DNA of 56,721 nt, from assembly GCF_007990755.1 (NCBI RefSeq), contig NZ_BJXA01000059.1, positions 1 to 56,721 of the forward strand, in the 5' to 3' direction. Under the pieces are notes generated by a model. The model was given only the letters and a program-made list of their open reading frames with translations, was not told the origin of the DNA and did no database searches. The DNA is from Nocardia ninae NBRC 108245. Lineage in GTDB: Bacteria; Actinomycetota; Actinomycetes; Mycobacteriales; Mycobacteriaceae. Shown here piece after piece: positions 52,452-56,721 of this stretch (position 1 is the first letter of the stretch; each line of letters opens with the position of its first letter). The position numbers and the translations under genes were made by a program.

Positions 52452-52465
52452 GTGACACGTGTCAC
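52452..52465. promoter_or_regulatory. 14-bp perfect palindrome between MFS and LysR genes
   Basis: GTGACACGTGTCAC lies in the divergent intergenic region and overlaps an in-frame upstream GTG of the LysR gene, supporting the later start at 52482. Likely binding site of the LysR protein. Confidence 0.65.
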
Positions 52466-52481
52466 CGGAAGGGCGGGCCCC

Positions 52482-53417
52482 GTGCTGAGCGAAGACCTCG
52501 AATGGTTCATCACGCTCGCCGAGCTGGAACGCGTCGGCGCGGCCGCCGAACGCCTGCACCTCGCCCAGCCGACCCTGTCCCGCATGCTCGGCAGGCTGGA
52601 GCGCAGGCTCGGCGTAGAGCTGTTCGACCGCCGCGGCAAACGCATCATCCTCAACGAATTCGGCCGCATCTATTACGAACAGGCGCGCCGCGCGCAATCC
52701 GAACTCGACACCGCCGCCAAGTCCATCGCCGATCTGAACAGTCCCGCCAACGGTGTTGTGCGCCTGTCTTTCCTGCATTCCTTCGGCGGCTGGCTCGTCC
52801 CGCAACTGGTCGGCGAATTCCGCCGCGGCTCGGCCAGAATCACCTTCGCATTGCGCCAAGGACCCGCCGAAATGGTGGCCACCGATGTGCTCGACGGAAC
52901 CTCCGATCTCGGTATCGTCTCGCCGCGCCCGAGCGTGGCGGGCATCGGCTGGCGCGGCCTGCTGCGGCAGCGGCTCGCGCTGGCCGTGCCCGCCGATCAC
53001 CGGCTGGTCGGCCGCAGGCAGGTCCGCCTGGTCGAGGTCGCCGACGAGGACTTCATCGCCATGCATCCGGGCTTCGGCATGCGCCGCATCGTCGACGAAC
53101 TGTGTGCCGCCGCCGATCTTCGCCCGCGCATCGCCTTCGAGGCCAGTGATCCTGTCACCGTCGCGGGCCTGGTCGCCGCAGGTCTCGGCGTCGGGGTGCT
53201 GCCGGAGGAAGATCTCGGGCCCGCGAGCTCGGCCCGGGTGGCCGGTGCGAAGGCGGACGGGCGGCTGGCCGGGCCGGTGCTGATTCCGCTGGCGGACGCC
53301 GGTGCCACCCGGGACGTCGGGTTGGTGTGGTCGGCCTCGACGTCCGCGCCGGGGGCGGCGCGACGTTTTCGTGATTTCGCCGAGGGTTGGGCCGAGCGCC
53401 GCGGGGGAATCCCGTGA
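52482..53417 (+). CDS. LysR-family transcriptional regulator
   Basis: A 311-residue LysR protein: HTH at 2-60 (LSEDLEWFITLAELERVGAAAERLHLAQPTLSRMLGRLERRLGVELFDRRGKRIILN), then the effector domain in two lobes. GTG at 52482 has GGAAGGG 8 nt upstream and gives the usual family start; the GTG at 52452 lies in the palindrome. Divergent from the MFS gene, its probable target. Confidence 0.9.
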   Translation: MLSEDLEWFITLAELERVGAAAERLHLAQPTLSRMLGRLERRLGVELFDRRGKRIILNEFGRIYYEQARRAQSELDTAAKSIADLNSPANGVVRLSFLHSFGGWLVPQLVGEFRRGSARITFALRQGPAEMVATDVLDGTSDLGIVSPRPSVAGIGWRGLLRQRLALAVPADHRLVGRRQVRLVEVADEDFIAMHPGFGMRRIVDELCAAADLRPRIAFEASDPVTVAGLVAAGLGVGVLPEEDLGPASSARVAGAKADGRLAGPVLIPLADAGATRDVGLVWSASTSAPGAARRFRDFAEGWAERRGGIP

Positions 53418-53528
53418 AGACCCGGTCCCCCCGTTAGCGGCTTATTCACTGGGCGGTGTCGGTGGGGCGCGTTAAACTTTCATCAACACAGCAGCACGTC
53501 GAGACCGGAAAGCAGGCTGTAGCCACTT

Positions 53529-54638
53529 TTGAGAACACAAGGCGAGATCGGCGACCCGACGACATCCACAACAGGTATCGGCGCCGACGAAACCAGCTCG
53601 GGTCCCGCAGCACGCACCGTGCGTTCCAGTATCGAACTCGCTCCCGAATCCGTGTTCCCGTTCCTCGGTTCGGCCGACCAGAACCTGCGTGAACTCGAAC
53701 AGCTGCTCGACGCGGACATCCACGTCCGCGGCAATTCCGTCACCCTCACCGGCAAGGCGGCCGACGTCGCCCTCGCCGAGCGGGTGATCGAACAGCTCGT
53801 CGCGCTCACCGGCCGGAATCGAGTGGTGACCCCGGAAGCGGTGCGGCACACCGTGTCGATGCTCACCGAGGGCTCCTCCGAGTCCCCGGCCGAGGTGCTC
53901 AGCCTGGACATCCTGTCCCGGCGCGGCAAGACCGTGCGGCCCAAGACGCTGAACCAGAAGCGCTACGTCGACGCGATCGACGCCAACACCATCGTGTTCG
54001 GCATCGGCCCCGCCGGCACCGGCAAGACGTATCTGGCGATGGCCAAGGCCGTGCAGGCGTTGCAGACCAAGCAGGTCACCCGGATCATCCTCACCCGTCC
54101 CGCGGTGGAGGCGGGGGAGCGGCTCGGCTTCCTGCCCGGCACGCTCAACGAGAAGATCGACCCGTACCTGCGCCCGCTCTACGACGCGCTGCACGACATG
54201 ATGGATCCCGAGGCCATTCCGAAGTTGATGGCAGCCGGCGTCATCGAGGTCGCGCCGCTGGCGTACATGCGTGGCCGCACGCTGAACGACTCGTTCATCG
54301 TGCTCGACGAGGCGCAGAACACCACGGCCGAGCAGATGAAGATGTTCCTCACCCGCCTCGGGTTCGGTTCGAAGATCGTGGTGACCGGCGACGTCAGCCA
54401 GGTCGACCTGCCGACGGGTGCGCGGTCCGGCTTGCGCGCGGCCAGCGAGATCCTCACCGACATCGACGACATCCACTTCTCCTACCTGACCAGCAGTGAT
54501 GTCGTGCGGCACCGGCTGGTCGCGGACATCGTCGACGCCTACGACCGGGCCGAGTCGGAGACCAGGCCGCAGGTCGGCCCGCACTATCCGGGCAACCGGG
54601 CCCAGCGGCGCGCCGCCAACCGCGGCGACCGGCGCTGA
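53529..54638 (+). CDS. phoH: PhoH-family ATPase
   Basis: A 369-residue protein: N-terminal KH-like region ([32 protein letters not shown]), then the PhoH ATPase with Walker [27 protein letters not shown], Walker [10 protein letters not shown] and [14 protein letters not shown] at 53529 is tentative, since no good ribosome-binding site is visible; the conserved part begins at about residue 28. Close match to mycobacterial PhoH1. PhoH proteins are RNA-associated ATPases; in this order the gene always sits with ybeY. Confidence 0.9.
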   Translation: MRTQGEIGDPTTSTTGIGADETSSGPAARTVRSSIELAPESVFPFLGSADQNLRELEQLLDADIHVRGNSVTLTGKAADVALAERVIEQLVALTGRNRVVTPEAVRHTVSMLTEGSSESPAEVLSLDILSRRGKTVRPKTLNQKRYVDAIDANTIVFGIGPAGTGKTYLAMAKAVQALQTKQVTRIILTRPAVEAGERLGFLPGTLNEKIDPYLRPLYDALHDMMDPEAIPKLMAAGVIEVAPLAYMRGRTLNDSFIVLDEAQNTTAEQMKMFLTRLGFGSKIVVTGDVSQVDLPTGARSGLRAASEILTDIDDIHFSYLTSSDVVRHRLVADIVDAYDRAESETRPQVGPHYPGNRAQRRAANRGDRR

Positions 54639-54653
54639 GCCGCGTGCCGGACA

Positions 54654-54696
54654 CCGTCCGGCTGACATCCCGCGACGCCGGGTGTCAGCCGGACGG
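54654..54696 (+). other. Stem-loop between phoH and ybeY
   Basis: CCGTCCGGCTGACA (54654-54667) and TGTCAGCCGGACGG (54683-54696) form a perfect 14-bp stem with a 15-nt loop in the 85-bp gap. No T-run. Likely an RNA processing or attenuation element within an otherwise continuous operon. Confidence 0.55.
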
Positions 54697-54723
54697 CAGC
54701 ATGCCGTGACATAGGCTGACCGG

Positions 54724-55278
54724 GTGAGTATCGAGATCGCCAACGAGTCGGGTATCGACGTACCCGAAGAAGATCTGGTCAGTGTCGCGCGCTTCGTGAT
54801 CACCCGGATGGATGTGCACCCCGCCGCGGAACTGTCGATGGTGCTCGTCGATCTCGACACCATGGCAGACCTGCACATGCGCTGGATGGACCTACCCGGC
54901 CCGACCGACGTGATGTCCTTCCCGATGGACGAACTCGAGCCGGGCGGGCGCCCCGACAGCCCCGAACCCGGCCCGTCCATGCTCGGCGACATCGTGCTGT
55001 GCCCCGAGTTCGCCGCCGGGCAGGCCCGCAAGGCCGGTCACTCGCTGGACCACGAACTCGCGCTGCTCACCGTGCACGGCGTGCTCCACCTGCTCGGCTA
55101 CGACCATGCCGAGCCGGAGGAGGAGAAGGAAATGTTCGCGCTGCAGGCCCGACTGCTCGAAGAGTGGTACGAGAGCCTGCGCGAAGCACAGCGGCGGGCC
55201 GAACTAGCCGCCCGCGACGCCAGGCTGCTGGGGAAGGCGGGCTTCACCACACCTGGTGACGCATTAGGACCCGCGTGA
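54724..55278 (+). CDS. ybeY: Endoribonuclease YbeY
   Basis: A 184-residue metalloprotein with the zinc motif [11 protein letters not shown] (H-x3-H-x5-H) near residue 120, [10 protein letters not shown], and [14 protein letters not shown] at 54724. The C-terminal 40 residues are an extra acidic/Ala tail. YbeY matures 16S rRNA and controls ribosome quality. Overlaps the CorC-like start by GTGA. Confidence 0.93.
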   Translation: MSIEIANESGIDVPEEDLVSVARFVITRMDVHPAAELSMVLVDLDTMADLHMRWMDLPGPTDVMSFPMDELEPGGRPDSPEPGPSMLGDIVLCPEFAAGQARKAGHSLDHELALLTVHGVLHLLGYDHAEPEEEKEMFALQARLLEEWYESLREAQRRAELAARDARLLGKAGFTTPGDALGPA

Positions 55279-56633
55279 GTTCGCTGACCCTGATAACTTT
55301 TGCCGTCCTGCTCGTCCCGGTCGGCGGCGTATTCGCGGGCGTCGATTCGGCGTTGAACACCATCTCGCCGGCTCGGGTCGACGATATGGTGCGCGCCGAT
55401 CGGCCCGGCGCCGTACGGCTCAGCAAGATCGTCGCCGACCGCGCCCGCTACGTGAACCTCATGGTGCTGCTGCGCATTCTGTGCGAAATCGGCGCCACCG
55501 TCCTGCTCGCCGCGGCGTTGATCGCGGTCTGGGACGACAATTGGGCGCTGCTGGTCACCGCCGCGGTGATGGTGCTGGTGTCCTATGTGGTGATCGGGGT
55601 CGGCCCCCGTACCCTCGGCCGCCAGCACGCCTACTCGATCGCCTTGGCCGCCGCGCTGCCGTTGCAGTTCATCGGCGCGCTGCTCGGCCCGCTCAGCCGG
55701 GTGCTCATCCTGCTCGGTAACGCGATCACGCCGGGTAAGGGCTTCCGCAACGGCCCCTTCGCCTCCGAGATCGAGCTGCGCGAAGTGGTCGAGATGGCCA
55801 GCGAGCGCGGCGTGGTGGCCGACGACGAACGCCGAATGATCCAGTCCGTCTTCGAACTCGGCGACACCGCCGCCCGCGCGGTGATGGTGCCGCGCACCGA
55901 GATGGTCTGGATCGAAGCGGATAAGACTGCGGCACAGGCGATGTCGCTCGCGGTGCGATCCGGGCACTCGCGTATCCCGGTGATCGGCGAGAACGTCGAC
56001 GACATCCTCGGCGTGGTGTACCTGAAAGACCTTGTGCCCTATGCGGAACGGAGTCGCAAGGTGCTGGTGCGCGAAGTGATGCGCCCGGCCGTGTTCATGC
56101 CCGACTCCAAACCGCTGGACAGCCTGCTCGACGAGATGCAGCGCAGGCGCAACCACATGGCGCTGCTGGTCGACGAGTACGGCGGCATCGCCGGGCTGGT
56201 GACCATCGAAGACGTGCTCGAGGAGATCGTCGGCGAGATCGCCGACGAATACGACACCGACGAGACGCCGCCCATCGAAGACCTCGGCGACGGCCGCTAT
56301 CGCGTTTCGGCGCGGCTGCCGATCGAAGACCTCGGCGATCTGTACGGACTCGACATCGAGGAAGAAGACGTCGACACGGTCGGCGGGTTGATGGCGCACG
56401 AACTCGGCCGGGTGCCGCTGCCCGGGTCGAAGGTCGTGGTGCACGGGTTGATGTTGCGTGGCGAGGGCGGCGCGGACACCCGAGGGCGGGTGCGGGTGCA
56501 CACCGTGGTGGTGCGCAAGGTGACGGACAAGGCACAGAACGCCGACGGCGAACAGCCGAACGGCACACACAAGGGCAATGGATCGGATCGGGAAGTCCCG
56601 GCCGGTCGACACGAGGACGGAGACACCGAATGA
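55275..56633 (+). CDS. CorC/HlyC-family protein with CNNM, CBS and transporter-associated domains
   Basis: A 452-residue membrane protein: CNNM membrane domain with four helices (residues 1-165), two CBS domains (about 190-320, with [13 protein letters not shown] and [24 protein letters not shown]), then a CorC_HlyC domain (about 335-420) and a hydrophilic tail. Family members act in Mg/Co efflux or transport. GTG start overlaps the ybeY stop; its stop overlaps the next gene (ATGA). Confidence 0.9.
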   Translation: MSSLTLITFAVLLVPVGGVFAGVDSALNTISPARVDDMVRADRPGAVRLSKIVADRARYVNLMVLLRILCEIGATVLLAAALIAVWDDNWALLVTAAVMVLVSYVVIGVGPRTLGRQHAYSIALAAALPLQFIGALLGPLSRVLILLGNAITPGKGFRNGPFASEIELREVVEMASERGVVADDERRMIQSVFELGDTAARAVMVPRTEMVWIEADKTAAQAMSLAVRSGHSRIPVIGENVDDILGVVYLKDLVPYAERSRKVLVREVMRPAVFMPDSKPLDSLLDEMQRRRNHMALLVDEYGGIAGLVTIEDVLEEIVGEIADEYDTDETPPIEDLGDGRYRVSARLPIEDLGDLYGLDIEEEDVDTVGGLMAHELGRVPLPGSKVVVHGLMLRGEGGADTRGRVRVHTVVVRKVTDKAQNADGEQPNGTHKGNGSDREVPAGRHEDGDTE

Positions 56634-56721
56634 CCGAATTGGATCCCGAGGACAACAAGTTACTGGTGCTGGCGCGCGGCGCGATGGGCCGCACCGGCGG
56701 CACCAGCGGCGCGGCCATCCG
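56630..56721 (+). CDS. 5' end of a cytidine-deaminase-like gene (truncated by window end)
   Basis: ATG at 56630 overlaps the CorC-like stop (ATGA). The first 30 residues ([21 protein letters not shown] then [10 protein letters not shown]) match the start of the small cytidine-deaminase-like protein that lies between the CorC-like gene and era in this order. Most of the gene is outside the window. Confidence 0.6.
   Translation, partial: MTELDPEDNKLLVLARGAMGRTGGTSGAAI

Overview
The window is chromosomal DNA of a high-GC actinomycete of the order Mycobacteriales, most likely Nocardia or a close relative. The evidence is an IniA-type dynamin, EspG/PPE-type ESX genes, DUF3558 lipoproteins, an FprB-type reductase, XRE/DUF397 pairs, many GTG/TTG starts, and a block (GH15 trehalase, subI-cysTWA, sir-cysH-cysDN-chelatase, hemW, hrcA-dnaJ2-rsmE-phoH-ybeY-CorC) whose content matches, from memory, the Rv2364c-Rv2402 part of the M. 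tuberculosis chromosome. No rRNA, tRNA, CRISPR array or insertion sequence was seen.

Layout. 1-2.3 kb: the end of a Pro/Thr-rich protein and an IniA-like dynamin whose Walker A lysine is methionine. 2.3-5.6 kb: a visibly AT-richer island carrying a lactococcin-972-type bacteriocin cassette (toxin precursor, multi-pass membrane partner, ABC ATPase). 6-9.7 kb: GH15 hydrolase, two tiny membrane proteins, M48 protease. 9.7-13.9 kb: sulfate importer subI-cysT-cysW-cysA behind a leaderless cysteine-ending upstream ORF and an attenuator-like stem-loop region. 14.4-22.9 kb: two Hsp70-like membrane proteins flanking an AurF-type diiron oxygenase, an FprB-type ferredoxin reductase, a small secreted protein and an SDR. 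23-26.8 kb: HAD phosphatase, VOC protein divergent from a WYL regulator, TetR regulator. 26.8-33.2 kb: the assimilatory sulfate reduction operon on the minus strand (sir, cysH, cysD, an unannotated 29-codon ORF, cysN, sirohydrochlorin chelatase), again preceded by a leaderless cysteine-containing leader ORF. 33.5-40.4 kb: SnoaL-like protein behind a MerR-type operator, hemW, small conserved protein, histidine phosphatase, XRE/TPR regulator, EamA transporter. 40.7-47.9 kb: EspG, PPE-like protein and partner, DUF3558 lipoproteins, XRE/DUF397 pair, DUF4254 protein. 48-56.7 kb: the conserved core hrcA-dnaJ2-rsmE, a divergent MFS/LysR pair, then phoH-ybeY-CorC and the start of a cytidine-deaminase-like gene.

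How it works together. The two sulfur operons form one pathway: sulfate uptake, activation by CysDN, reduction by CysH and Sir, and siroheme supply by the chelatase. Both start with a short leaderless ORF with Cys codons near its end, which suggests shared translation-coupled sensing of cysteine. The bacteriocin cassette has its own promoter, and a perfect stem-loop separates the toxin gene from the membrane/ATPase genes. Several regulators (WYL, TetR, LysR, XRE, HrcA) have perfect or near-perfect palindromes at their promoters, which in three cases also help decide the start codon. All assignments come from reading the sequence; no database search was run.
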